Positions 35,015 through 43,746 are shown, counted from the stretch's first letter. The stretch: 64,000 bases of DNA from Pseudovibrio axinellae (GCF_900110875.1 NZ_FOFM01000003.1:186001-250000), one strand, 5' to 3'. Notes: generated from the sequence alone by a model not told the origin. Made by a program: numbers and translations.

Positions 35015-35599
35015 ATGAATGCACAGCAGTTGGTCGAGATTATTCGCACACGCACATCGGCGCCTCTTAGGCACATGAGCCCGCCCGGACCAAATGCTGA
35101 CGAGTTGAAGCTGATAGTTGAAGCGGCCGCCGCAGCGCCAGATCATGGCCGCCTTCATCCGTTTAGAATCATGGAAATTCCCGCTGATGCACGAAACGCT
35201 CTAGGGGCACTCTTTGAAGAGGGAGTGAAAGCGGCACACGAAGCGCCAACCGAAGAGGCATTGTCGCGCGCAAGAGAAAAGGCACAAAGAGGGCCTGTGC
35301 TCTTGGTGTTAGTTGGATGTTTTCATGGTGCAGATGAAACGAGCATTCCAAAATACGAGCAGATGATCTCTGCCGGAACCGCTTTGCAGAATATGGTGCT
35401 TGTCGCCCATACGCTCGGCTATGCCTCTCGCATAACAAGCGGAACAACAGCGCGCTCTGCGATCTTCCATAAAGGTTTAGGCCTAAGCGAAAATGAAGAA
35501 TTCCTCTGCTTCATTTCCCTTGGCAAGGTTGACGAAGCAAGGCCAGCCAAGGGAAGGCAAGAAGTCCAGGAAATTTTTTCCGTCTGGTCGCCAGAGTAG
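35015..35599 (+). CDS. Nitroreductase family protein (YdjA-like)
   Basis: A 194 aa FMN protein of the small nitroreductase group. It has I-x-x-R-T-S near the start, A-A-A-A-P-D-H-G-R-L-H-P-F-R for FMN binding, and the second region G-T-A-L-Q-N-M-V-L-V-A-H. Such proteins reduce nitro or enal groups with NAD(P)H. ATG 35015 has aaaaggtg near it; an ATG at 34997 is possible. It is convergent with the mogA/moaB-like gene, with four bases between stops. Confidence 0.85.
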   Translation: MNAQQLVEIIRTRTSAPLRHMSPPGPNADELKLIVEAAAAAPDHGRLHPFRIMEIPADARNALGALFEEGVKAAHEAPTEEALSRAREKAQRGPVLLVLVGCFHGADETSIPKYEQMISAGTALQNMVLVAHTLGYASRITSGTTARSAIFHKGLGLSENEEFLCFISLGKVDEARPAKGRQEVQEIFSVWSPE

Positions 35600-35603
35600 G
35601 CGC

Positions 35604-36128
35604 CTATTTCGCCTTCGGGCGGAACGCGACGATTGCGTTTGGGTCAGTTTCGATGCGCCCGGCGCCGATGAGGTCCAGACAATATGGAACAGCTTGAAAT
35701 ACAGCGTCGAGGCAAGTTTTGATGCTGGCTGGCTTTCCCGGTAGGTTGATAATCAAGCTCTTGTCGCGAATGCCAGCAGTTTGGCGCGACAATATTGCTG
35801 TCGGAACCTCTTTTAGGGAAAGCTGACGCATCAACTCACCAAACCCGAGCAGTTCTTTTTCCATAACCAGCTCCATTGCCTCAGGAGTAAGGTCGCGAGG
35901 CGAAGGGCCGGTTCCGCCGGTTGTGAGGATAAGGTCAACGCCTTCCTCATCCGCGAGCTGCTTAAGAGTCGCACTGACACTCTCAATACCATCAGGAATA
36001 ATCTTATGGATCGGTTCCCATGGGCTTGTCACAGCGTTTTCTAGGTACGCTAGAATAGCTGGGCCACTTTTGTCTTCGTAGGTTCCATCACTGGCGCGAT
36101 CGGAGATGGTAACAGCTGCAATCTTCAT
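35604..36128 (-). CDS. Molybdopterin adenylyltransferase-like (MogA/MoaB)
   Basis: A 174 aa MPT-binding domain protein. It shows I-S-D-R-A-S-D-G near the N-terminus and T-T-G-G-T-G-P-S-P-R-D-L-T-P-E-A (about 72-87), which is the molybdopterin/ATP-binding motif. It adenylates molybdopterin before metal insertion. ATG 36128 begins the conserved strand I-A-A-V-T-I. I do not choose between MogA and MoaB names. No other molybdenum genes are in the window. Confidence 0.9.
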   Translation of the reverse strand: MKIAAVTISDRASDGTYEDKSGPAILAYLENAVTSPWEPIHKIIPDGIESVSATLKQLADEEGVDLILTTGGTGPSPRDLTPEAMELVMEKELLGFGELMRQLSLKEVPTAILSRQTAGIRDKSLIINLPGKPASIKTCLDAVFQAVPYCLDLIGAGRIETDPNAIVAFRPKAK

Positions 36129-36624
36129 GGATGTCTCACATAGATACATACGATTTCGCAAGAGTAAGGGGTGAAGTGTTTGGGTTCAAACATTTATTTA
36201 CTGCTACATTCCTTGTCCTCTTTTTCTTTTGTGGTTTGTAGCTATGCGCTGTATCGCTGGTAGCTCGCGCGCCTGCCCCTTGTGTTTCTCTCTGTGTATT
36301 TTAATAGACTGACGCTTCGTTGTTTAAACGTTATTATCCGGTCATCGCTCAACGTTTTGCAGTTCTCTCTACGTCTTGGGAACGTTTGTCGCGTTATGCT
36401 CAGGTCAATAAAGACAAGAGCTTTTAAAACCCTAGGTGAGCTGAATTCTGGTTTCTCTTGAACCTCCCCATTTGCCGTCCATGGCACATGGAAATGTTTC
36501 GATGTCGTGTGTTGTTACTGAGAGAAGCGCAAAGGCTGGAGCAGTGCGTGGATTAATTTTAAAATCAATACTTAGAAATGCATTCCAACAGCTTATGGGC
36601 TGCAAAGCGTAAGGAAGCCGCTTA
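36129..36624. other. Intergenic region, no gene supported
   Basis: About 500 AT-rich bases between divergent genes. A - strand frame at 36242-36487 has no supporting motif or ribosome site. The region must carry the promoter of the redox operon that starts at 36625. A small inverted repeat, TGTTTG/CAAACA, lies near 36178-36193. Confidence 0.5.
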
Positions 36625-38259
36625 ATGCGTAAGGTGCAAGTTGCTGCATTAGATGAATTAGAAGATCGGAAACCCGCTCATGCGTTAGTTGGTGAGGTTG
36701 ATCTTGTCATTGTTAAGTACGACGAGGAAATCTCCGTTCTGTTTGGTCGCTGTCTTCACCGAGGCGCGTTGCTATCTGATGGATTTGTCAGGGGCAAAAA
36801 TCTAATTTGTGGGCTGCATCAGTGGGATTACCGTCTGAGTTCTGGTGTGAGCGCCTACGACAATAAAGAGTGCCTTCAAAAATTCACTCATTTCATCGAG
36901 GAGGACAAAATCTATGTCGACGAAGATGAAGTCAGGTCTTGGGCTAAAGATAATCCGCAGCCGTATTTCCGAAAGGCATATCTTGGTGAATATGCAGACC
37001 TGCATGGCACTGATTTAGAACCGAATAACAAATTGATCCAAAGCTATGCCCGTTCTGGCCTTAAACAAACCGGACATCATGGAGCAATCGAGGCTATGGG
37101 AGTGCCAGGCCCGGAGCTGCCCCGGTGGGACGATATTCAGATTCTGACAGCGCAGTTACATAAACCGCCAAGGCTGGATGCCGAACCAGTTGGAACAGAT
37201 ATTGTGATCGGCCCGAAAGCACAAAAACCTTTACATCTAAAGATTCCGCTTTTTGTATCAGACATGAGCTTTGGTGCTTTATCACAACCGGCCAAGGTTG
37301 CCCTTGCCCGCGGAGCCGAACGTGCTGGAACAGGTATTTGCTCGGGTGAAGGCGGGATGCTGCCAGAAGAGCAAGCTGAAAACTCCAGATATTTTTATGA
37401 ATTGGCCTCGGCTCGTTTCGGGTTCTCCTGGGCACAGCTGGAAAAGGTTCAAGCCTTCCATCTCAAGGGAGGACAGGCAGCCAAAACCGGAACAGGCGGG
37501 CACCTTCCTGCAGCGAAAGTGACAGAGAAGATCGCCTCTGTACGAGGGCTGGAGCCTGGAGAAAGTGCTATCTCTCCAGCCAGATTTCCCGAGTGGATGA
37601 AGCCCGCTGATTTTCGCAATTTTGCAAATGAGGTCAGAGATAGGACGGGCGGAATTCCTATCGGCTTCAAACTGTCGGCGCAACATATTGAAAAAGATAT
37701 CGATGCAGCGCTAGAAGTTGGTGTTGACTACATAATTTTGGATGGGCGAGGCGGGGGGACAGGAGCATCTCCGTTAATCTTTAGGGATAATATCTCGGTG
37801 CCAACCATCCCTGCGTTGGCGCGTGCTCGCCGACATCTGGATCGCTCCGGTCAACGCGATGTGACGCTCGTCATCACGGGAGGCCTCCGCAAGCCTGAGG
37901 ATTTTGTGAAGGCTATGGCTTTGGGCGCTGATGCGATCGCACTGGCGAATGCGCCAATGCAAGCAATTGGCTGCATTGCGATGAGGGCGTGCCACACCAA
38001 TAACTGCCCTGTCGGTATTGCCACCCAGAAAGATCATCTCATTGCTCGGTTGGAAGTCGAAAAATCCGCAAAACGCCTTGAGAAATTCTTCTCTGCTTCG
38101 ATTGAATTGATGAAAGTACTCGCAAGAGCATGCGGACATGCGCACCTTTCGGATTTCGCACTTCAAGACATCACAAGCTGGAAAAAGGAAATGGCAGAAC
38201 TCGCTGGGATCCATTGGGCAGGATACAGCCCTCATAAATATACAGCTGAAAATGATTAG
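36625..38259 (+). CDS. Rieske domain fused to glutamate-synthase-type FMN/[3Fe-4S] domain
   Basis: A 544 aa soluble fusion. Residues 1-100 are a Rieske domain with C43-x-H45 and C62-x-x-H65. From about 150 to the end it matches the FMN-binding central domain of glutamate synthase (S-D-M-S-F-G-A-L-S; G-E-G-G-M-L-P-E-E; D-G-R-G-G-G-T-G-A-S-P), with the [3Fe-4S] ligands Cys450, Cys456 and Cys461 and C-P-V-G-I-A-T-Q. The glutaminase domain is absent, so it is not a normal GltB. It is the first gene of a five-gene redox operon and probably passes electrons between the two iron-sulfur centres and FMN. The substrate is unknown. Confidence 0.87.
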   Translation: MRKVQVAALDELEDRKPAHALVGEVDLVIVKYDEEISVLFGRCLHRGALLSDGFVRGKNLICGLHQWDYRLSSGVSAYDNKECLQKFTHFIEEDKIYVDEDEVRSWAKDNPQPYFRKAYLGEYADLHGTDLEPNNKLIQSYARSGLKQTGHHGAIEAMGVPGPELPRWDDIQILTAQLHKPPRLDAEPVGTDIVIGPKAQKPLHLKIPLFVSDMSFGALSQPAKVALARGAERAGTGICSGEGGMLPEEQAENSRYFYELASARFGFSWAQLEKVQAFHLKGGQAAKTGTGGHLPAAKVTEKIASVRGLEPGESAISPARFPEWMKPADFRNFANEVRDRTGGIPIGFKLSAQHIEKDIDAALEVGVDYIILDGRGGGTGASPLIFRDNISVPTIPALARARRHLDRSGQRDVTLVITGGLRKPEDFVKAMALGADAIALANAPMQAIGCIAMRACHTNNCPVGIATQKDHLIARLEVEKSAKRLEKFFSASIELMKVLARACGHAHLSDFALQDITSWKKEMAELAGIHWAGYSPHKYTAEND

Positions 38260-38271
38260 TGGGTTACAGAT

Positions 38272-38541
38272 ATGATTGTCGGTGAGAGTATAATCTTGAT
38301 CGCCCAAATTTATGGTCTGGTTGGGCTGGGTGTTGCGCTCGTTTTTGTCACAATTGGACTGGGCAGAGTAGAGCTTGCTGCGCGCGGGGCATTCCTTTTT
38401 CGCCTGCAAATTATTCCAGGCATAGTCTTACTTTGGCCAATCGTGATCGTGCGCTGGGTTTCGCTTGAACGATCAGGCGAGAAAGTCATGCTCGATAAAG
38501 AGGAAAAGGAAGTGGCCCAAGAGCAGGAGAATAAGAGTTAA
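38272..38541 (+). CDS. Small two-helix membrane protein of redox operon
   Basis: An 89 aa protein with two predicted membrane helices (about 8-30 and 43-62) and a charged, Glu/Lys-rich tail. It starts 12 bases after the Rieske-FMN gene and its stop overlaps the next ATG (TAATG), so translation is likely coupled. I do not recognise the family; it has no metal-binding residues. A subunit or assembly role for the membrane part of the system is the simplest reading. Confidence 0.72.
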   Translation: MIVGESIILIAQIYGLVGLGVALVFVTIGLGRVELAARGAFLFRLQIIPGIVLLWPIVIVRWVSLERSGEKVMLDKEEKEVAQEQENKS

Positions 38542-38708
38542 TGCAGCGGAACTTTCGAAAAGCTCATCGTGCAATTTGGTTTACTCTTGCGTTTCTCACT
38601 CCGATCATTCTTGGGCTTGCGCTCATGATGCGCCCGACGGGTACCCATGAGCAGCAGCCCATTCCTCTTGATGACACCGCAAAATCGGTTTTGGAGGCAA
38701 ACCAGTGA
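38541..38708 (+). CDS. 55 aa single-helix membrane protein of redox operon
   Basis: A 55 aa frame beginning M-Q-R-N-F-R-K-A-H-R, with one hydrophobic helix (about 12-30) and an acidic tail. Its ATG overlaps the previous stop (TAATG) and its TGA overlaps the next GTG start (GTGA). Both junctions are coupled and leave no untranslated gap, which is the main evidence that it is a gene. The basic start before the helix predicts an N-in topology. It may be a small subunit of the membrane complex. No known family recognised. Confidence 0.7.
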   Translation: MQRNFRKAHRAIWFTLAFLTPIILGLALMMRPTGTHEQQPIPLDDTAKSVLEANQ

Positions 38709-39772
38709 GTGTTAAGTATGTGCCGGTAATATGGAACCGAACAAAACTGTTTTATGATGTAATCGTACTGGCGGTGGTCGGTGCCTACCTAGGAGTTTAC
38801 ATCTATGTTGCACCTATGTTCCAGACGGTTACCAGACCGATAGACTGGGATATTTACAAGGCGCAGGCATTTGGAACCTGTGTATTTTATTTACTCACTT
38901 TTATTCTTTGTATCGGGCCAATTGCGCGATTGGATAAACGCTTCTTGCCGCTCTTATATAATCGTCGTCATCTGGGCGTGATTACCTGTGTTCTTGCCTA
39001 TTTCCATGTCGACTTTATACTTGGCTGGTACAATGCTTTTTCACCAATAAATCGCTATGTATCGGTCTTTGTCGTCAATACGAGTTTTGACCGCTTTCTT
39101 GGATTCCCCTTTGAGATCCTTGGCGTTCTTGCACTCTTAATCCTGACAGTTCTTGCAGTTACCAGCCATGATTTCTGGCTACATTTCCTTAAACCCACCC
39201 TTTGGAAAATTCTCCATATGGGTATCTATCTGGCCTATGCTTTGATTGTTGCCCACGTGGCACTTGGTGCTTTGCAGAGCGCAGCAGGACCGTTCTTGAC
39301 AGGTGTCGTTGGTGCTTCGCTCGCTCTTGTTACAACGCTGCATTTACTTGCCGCAAGACGAGAGCATGTCATCGACACACAGATCAACTTGATGGACGAC
39401 ACGAGAACCTGGCTAGATGCTGGAGACCCCATGGAGGTCCCTGATAAACGCGCAAAGATCATCTCCCTCACAGAGGATGAGCGAGTTGCTATTTTCAGAA
39501 ATGGAACAAAACTCTCTGCAATATCAAACGTATGTGCCCACCAAAACGGACCTCTTGGAGAAGGTAAAATCGTTTATGGGTGTGTCACATGCCCGTGGCA
39601 TGGCTATCAATATCGATTGGAAGATGGAACGTCGCCACCACCGTTTACCGAGAAGATCTCGACATACCGACTTAAGCTGGAGAATGGACGTCTCTGGCTC
39701 AATGTAAAGGCATTGCCACCGGGGACCTATGTTGAACCCGTAATATCTCCGATGTTGGCGGGGGGGAGCTAA
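38705..39772 (+). CDS. Ferric-reductase-like membrane protein with C-terminal Rieske domain
   Basis: A 355 aa protein. Residues 1-220 have about six helices in a ferric-reductase-like arrangement, with candidate heme His pairs H89/H101 and H171/H184. The C-terminal 110 residues are a Rieske domain with C277-x-H279 and C296-x-x-H299. With an even number of helices both ends would be cytoplasmic, next to the Rieske-FMN protein. It starts with GTG inside the preceding stop; its stop overlaps the next ATG. It likely moves electrons across the membrane. Heme content is inferred. Confidence 0.82.
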   Translation: MSVKYVPVIWNRTKLFYDVIVLAVVGAYLGVYIYVAPMFQTVTRPIDWDIYKAQAFGTCVFYLLTFILCIGPIARLDKRFLPLLYNRRHLGVITCVLAYFHVDFILGWYNAFSPINRYVSVFVVNTSFDRFLGFPFEILGVLALLILTVLAVTSHDFWLHFLKPTLWKILHMGIYLAYALIVAHVALGALQSAAGPFLTGVVGASLALVTTLHLLAARREHVIDTQINLMDDTRTWLDAGDPMEVPDKRAKIISLTEDERVAIFRNGTKLSAISNVCAHQNGPLGEGKIVYGCVTCPWHGYQYRLEDGTSPPPFTEKISTYRLKLENGRLWLNVKALPPGTYVEPVISPMLAGGS

Positions 39773-40542
39773 TGGCCAAGAAGAAACCAGATCCCTTTTT
39801 CATCGGTTGGGCAAAAAAGCCACCGAAGAGCTTACACGGCTTTCTTTTCTTCATTTCTGCTGCCTTGGTTGGTGCGGCAGCCGGTGTTGCATTCGGCATC
39901 GGATCATCACTGCCTGATCCCGGGGACGCGCGGTTTGCTTGGGGCGCAGGATATCAGACCTTCACAGGTTATGTGGATGCAAAGCCCTATCCACTTCTCA
40001 GGTTACCAGCTGGTGAAGGGGGGCGTAGCAAACCGCATGCGATGCTAATTTCCGGAATTGGTAAGCGCGGTATGCAGCAATTGGCAGGCCCATTGAGTGG
40101 AATGCCTGTCGACGCCGGCGGAATTTTGCTTAAACGCGGTAATCTCGATATGTTGCAAGTCGGTGGCCGCGTCTCGCTTCGAGCTGCAGAAACCCCGGTA
40201 CCGAACTTTACACCAGCTCAGGCCGAACAGTTAGGTAAATGGCGTTTAACTGGCGAGATCTGTGATGGCAAATGTTATAATGGTGCAATGCGTCCAGGCA
40301 CTGGCCTTGCCCACAAAGCCTGCGCAAACTTGTGCATCATTGGTGGGATCCCACCCGTATTTGTGACTGTAACGCCGCTGTTAGGCCAGACGTTTTTCTT
40401 GCTCGCAGATGAGAACGGAGAACCATTGTCTTCTGACGTCGAAGACTGGGTTGCCTTGTTGATTTCTTTGGAGGGAGAGGTTGAGCGCCGTGATGATTTG
40501 ATGATCTTCAAGGTGAAGTTGGATAGCGCCAAACAGTTATAA
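39772..40542 (+). CDS. Membrane-anchored protein with CxxxC/HxxCxxxC cluster, unknown family
   Basis: A 256 aa protein with one N-terminal helix (about 22-44) and the rest predicted outside the cytoplasm. The C-terminal part has C164-x-x-x-C168 and H181-x-x-C184-x-x-x-C188, followed by I-G-G-I-P-P. This could bind a metal, heme or iron-sulfur centre, or form disulfides. I recall similar motifs in uncharacterised proteins but cannot name a family. As the last gene of the coupled operon it is the likely external partner of the ferric-reductase-like protein. Confidence 0.75.
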   Translation: MAKKKPDPFFIGWAKKPPKSLHGFLFFISAALVGAAAGVAFGIGSSLPDPGDARFAWGAGYQTFTGYVDAKPYPLLRLPAGEGGRSKPHAMLISGIGKRGMQQLAGPLSGMPVDAGGILLKRGNLDMLQVGGRVSLRAAETPVPNFTPAQAEQLGKWRLTGEICDGKCYNGAMRPGTGLAHKACANLCIIGGIPPVFVTVTPLLGQTFFLLADENGEPLSSDVEDWVALLISLEGEVERRDDLMIFKVKLDSAKQL

Positions 40543-40762
40543 ATAGGGGAGTATCCCCGCTTCGTTGGAAGGAGGGCTCCCTGATATCCATAGCGTATCC
40601 GAAGGTTGAAGTGGCTAAAATATCCATAAATTGTTAAGAGTGTCAGGTTTGCAGTGCAACACAAATTGTATTGCCTCCACCTTCCAAGGTGCATTTGTTT
40701 CCTGCGTGGTCCCAAGCGTGTGAGCGAAGCAGCGCCGTCGCTAAGCACAATCTGGTGATCCT

Positions 40763-41422
40763 ATGATACAGTTTTTTGCCTACCCAGAATCCGTATTCTG
40801 CGCGAAAGTTCGCATTGCTTTGGACATGAAAGGTCTGGAATACGTTGAAGTTCCTCCTCCAGACGGATATGGGTCCGCAACTTATAAAGAGGTTATACCC
40901 GCAGGTTCGATTCCAGGTCTGAAAGATGACAATGCAGCATTGTCTGACTCAAATGCTATTCTTGAGTACCTGGAGGAGATTGCGCCTTCCCCAGCATTGC
41001 TGCCAGAACATCCTGTAGCACGCGCTGAAGTCCGCGCGTTGATGGGGCTTCATGATACTCGTATTGAGCCGTCAGTTCGTGCTTTTTACGAGTCAATCAA
41101 GAGCGGCACGCCACCACGAGATGAAATCTATTCCCAGCTGATAGAAGAGATGAGTGCGGCCTTCGAGCGCTTGGAAGACGTGATTGAGGCGGCGCCATAT
41201 GCTGTTGGACCCCATGTCACGTTGGTCGAATGCGCCTACGCAACAACCTTTTCGCAAGCACAGCAACTTGCTTCACTGTTTGGTGGAGAGCTAAGGCTAA
41301 AGCCAAAGTGCCTGCGTTGGTGGCAGGAAATGCAATCTCTGTCTCATGCTGCAGCATCAATTGATATGAACCGCAAAGCCATGCAAGACTGGGTTGCTAA
41401 GTTTATCCAGATGGATGCGTAA
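40763..41422 (+). CDS. Glutathione S-transferase family protein
   Basis: A 219 aa GST. The N-terminal thioredoxin-like domain has Y-P-E-S-V-F-C-A-K-V-R-I-A-L (Ser/Cys near the active site) and the glutathione-binding S-I-P-G-L and S-D-S-N-A-I turns; a helical C-terminal domain follows. Substrate unknown. It starts 220 bases after the redox operon and could be separate. A bidirectional hairpin separates it from the next, convergent gene. Confidence 0.88.
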   Translation: MIQFFAYPESVFCAKVRIALDMKGLEYVEVPPPDGYGSATYKEVIPAGSIPGLKDDNAALSDSNAILEYLEEIAPSPALLPEHPVARAEVRALMGLHDTRIEPSVRAFYESIKSGTPPRDEIYSQLIEEMSAAFERLEDVIEAAPYAVGPHVTLVECAYATTFSQAQQLASLFGGELRLKPKCLRWWQEMQSLSHAAASIDMNRKAMQDWVAKFIQMDA

Positions 41423-41442
41423 CTAGAGAATATATGTATTTG

Positions 41443-41471
41443 AAAAGACGCTACAATGCGCAGCGCCTTTT
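41443..41471 (-). terminator. Hairpin terminator between convergent genes
   Basis: On the - strand AAAAGGCGCT and AGCGTCTTTT pair (one G-U) around a nine-base loop, ending in T's, just after the binding-protein stop. It may also serve the GST gene on the + strand. Confidence 0.6.
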
Positions 41472-41491
41472 ATTAGCTTCCGACAAATGTT

Positions 41492-42271
41492 CTACTGGGT
41501 CAGGCCCCATTTTTTGGCTGTCGTGTCAAGAAAACCATTCATCTTCTTGATTTTGACCCAGTTGTTTACGTAGTTGATCCAGACCTGATCATTCTGCGGC
41601 ATCAGCATCGCAATTGGTGTTGGGTTACGGCTTACACCCACAGGCACATTCACTAGTTGTTTGAATTTCGCTTTGAGTGTCGCACCTTCAATATTGGAGG
41701 TGATGAAAACATCCGCCCTGCCAGACAAAACTTCTTGGTACCCGCGGGCAGGTGCTTCAACAACCTTGATGGTGGCGTTTGGGAACCACTCTTTGCTCAT
41801 CTTTTCAAAAGTTGTTCCAAGTGTCGTCGCGACGGTCACGTCTTCCTGATTGATACTGGCCCAGCTGGTGAACTTCTCAGCTTTTTGACTGGTGGTAAAC
41901 GGCAGGATCTCAACTGAGATGTAGCTTTCAGAATAACCAGCAACTTTCATACGGCTTGGAGAAATTGATGCAGATCCAGTCAGATCATATTTGCCAGCAA
42001 CTATTCCGTTGACCAGCGTTTTCCAGTCCGTTGGAACGAATTGGAGCTTGACGCCCAAATCTTTGGCAAGCTCGTTCATTATGTCGATGTCATACCCTTT
42101 GTACCCATTGCTAGCAGGGTCGCGCACAGACATTGGATTCCAGTCACCTGTGGTTCCAACCTTTAACTCACCAGTTTCCAAAATGTCGTTTAGCGCTGAT
42201 TGGGCGAAAGCAGAGTCCGAAAACAATAAGCCCGCAGTTGAAATTATAGTAAGTAGTGATCGCAGCTTCAT
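41492..42271 (-). CDS. Amino-acid-type ABC transporter substrate-binding protein
   Basis: A 259 aa periplasmic protein with a signal peptide (ends near A-F-A-Q, residue 23) and the family-3 solute-binding fold: L-K-V-G-T-T-G-D-W-N-P, G-Y-D-I-D-I-M-N-E-L-A, and D-L-T-G-S-A-S-I-S-P. This is the polar amino acid / opine type. The start M-K-L-R-S at 42271 is taken for the signal peptide. It is divergent from a permease gene; no ATPase gene is nearby. Confidence 0.88.
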   Translation of the reverse strand: MKLRSLLTIISTAGLLFSDSAFAQSALNDILETGELKVGTTGDWNPMSVRDPASNGYKGYDIDIMNELAKDLGVKLQFVPTDWKTLVNGIVAGKYDLTGSASISPSRMKVAGYSESYISVEILPFTTSQKAEKFTSWASINQEDVTVATTLGTTFEKMSKEWFPNATIKVVEAPARGYQEVLSGRADVFITSNIEGATLKAKFKQLVNVPVGVSRNPTPIAMLMPQNDQVWINYVNNWVKIKKMNGFLDTTAKKWGLTQ

Positions 42272-42527
42272 TATAGGTGTTTCCCGAAAAACGATTTGTA
42301 TTTTAGCCCGATGCAAAACTAATGATTTTATCAGGAACTACAATGACTTTTCTGGATACGGCAACCTTCAAATTATTGTGTGAGGTAACCTCCTATAAGA
42401 TTTGTATAAGTGCTTATGACACTCTAGTTTCCGTCTTCGGCACAACTAATGGTACGCGGGCGAACACCAAAGCTACATAAGTCGCGACGGGCTAGTTCAG
42501 CTAAGACTCTCTTGGAAGGCAAATACC

Positions 42528-43274
42528 TTGAAAATTCGAAATCTAGCGGTTCTTGTCGCTTTATCATTCCTATTAGCAGGGTGTGCTGGACATAACTGGG
42601 GTTGGTATGTTGTTTCGCCTGAGACTGAGGCGGGCCGGGTTAACCTCGCCTTTATGATCGCAGGCCTCAAGGAAACAGTTGGTGTCTCGTTGAGCGCGAT
42701 AATGATCTCCATGTTTGTGGGTCTTCTGGTTGCCTTGCCGGGTCTTTCCGAAAACAGATATGGGCGCGCTCTCAATCGAACCTATGTTGAAATCGTACGC
42801 TCAGTGCCGAGCCTGGTTTTGATTTTCTGGGTTTACTATGGCCTGCCTGTTGTCGCAGATATTTCGATAAATGTGTTTTGGGCAGGGGTTTTAGCCTTGG
42901 CCCTTTCAGACAGCGCATTTCAGGCAGAAATTTTCAGAGCAGGGATCCAGTCTGTCGACAAAGGTCAGATTGAGGCAGGTCGCTCTCTTGGTCTGAGTTA
43001 TGTCCAGCGCCTGAGGTTTATTATCCTTCCGCAAGCCATACGCCGCATGTTGCCGCCGCTAGGTAACCAGTTGGTCTATATGTTGAAAATGTCGAGCTTG
43101 GTTTCTGTGATAGGTTTGCAGGATCTAACGCGGCGTGCAAATGAACTCGTGGTTACAGAGTACCGCCCTCTGGAAATTTACAGTGTCCTCGTTTTGGAAT
43201 ACCTAGTACTTATCCTGATCGTTTCACAAGGCGTGCGTTGGTTGGAGCGGCGATTCAATGCCGAACGCGCCTAA
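42528..43274 (+). CDS. Amino-acid ABC transporter permease
   Basis: A 248 aa permease of the HisM/GlnP type. The N-terminus has a lipobox-like segment (L-L-A-G-C-A, residues 16-21) before a periplasmic loop and the first membrane core helix. The EAA loop is E-A-G-R-S-L-G-L-S-Y-V-Q-R-L-R-F-I-I-L-P-Q-A. Start is TTG 42528 with ggaagg eight bases upstream. It is divergent from the binding-protein gene, and together they would need an ATPase encoded elsewhere. Confidence 0.87.
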   Translation: MKIRNLAVLVALSFLLAGCAGHNWGWYVVSPETEAGRVNLAFMIAGLKETVGVSLSAIMISMFVGLLVALPGLSENRYGRALNRTYVEIVRSVPSLVLIFWVYYGLPVVADISINVFWAGVLALALSDSAFQAEIFRAGIQSVDKGQIEAGRSLGLSYVQRLRFIILPQAIRRMLPPLGNQLVYMLKMSSLVSVIGLQDLTRRANELVVTEYRPLEIYSVLVLEYLVLILIVSQGVRWLERRFNAERA

Positions 43275-43287
43275 CCATATTTGTTGG

Positions 43288-43746
43288 TTAGGTCTCAGGC
43301 GGTTTCCAATTGGCAAGTAAGGCTTTTAGTTCCGGCTCATCAACAGCCAGAACTGCATTTCCGACCGAAAACCATTGCCGTGTACGCTCGTCATGCTCTG
43401 GCCACTCATCCAGCATCTCTTTGACTTCCAAAGGATACACTTTAACGCTGCATGGAATTGGTTGCTTGGTCACTCTAAGTTTGGGGTAATGGTAAACTCC
43501 CGCAACCTGAGCAATCAACTTGCCTCGTATGCCAGCTTCTTCAAAGGCTTCCTGTTCGGCTGTCTCTCCGCCACTAAGGTCCTTCATTGGCCACCCTTTT
43601 GGGAGCACCCAACGCTTCGTCTCGCGAGAGGTGATCAAGAGAATTTGTAGTTTGCCTTTTTTGTTTTTTTTGAAAGGCAGAGCAGCATACTGGCGTTTTG
43701 GTTCAACCCAGCGTTGCGCCTCCGTCTTGCTAAGGGCGCTCTTCAT
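43288..43746 (-). CDS. Nudix hydrolase (DIPP-like)
   Basis: A 152 aa Nudix protein. The Nudix box reads P-K-G-W-P-M-K-D-L-S-G-G-E-T-A-E-Q-E-A-F followed by E-E-A-G-I. The usual Arg before the first Glu is Gln, as is often seen in alphaproteobacterial members of this group. Such enzymes hydrolyse nucleoside diphosphate-X or inositol polyphosphate substrates. It faces the permease gene with 13 bases between stops. Confidence 0.88.
   Translation of the reverse strand: MKSALSKTEAQRWVEPKRQYAALPFKKNKKGKLQILLITSRETKRWVLPKGWPMKDLSGGETAEQEAFEEAGIRGKLIAQVAGVYHYPKLRVTKQPIPCSVKVYPLEVKEMLDEWPEHDERTRQWFSVGNAVLAVDEPELKALLANWKPPET

Noticed and set aside
36242-36487. Small - strand frame of 81 codons
   Set aside because: No ribosome site, motif or conserved context; intergenic between divergent genes.
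36625-38259. Glutamate synthase large subunit
   Set aside because: The glutaminase domain is missing and a Rieske domain takes its place, so a standard GltB function is unlikely.
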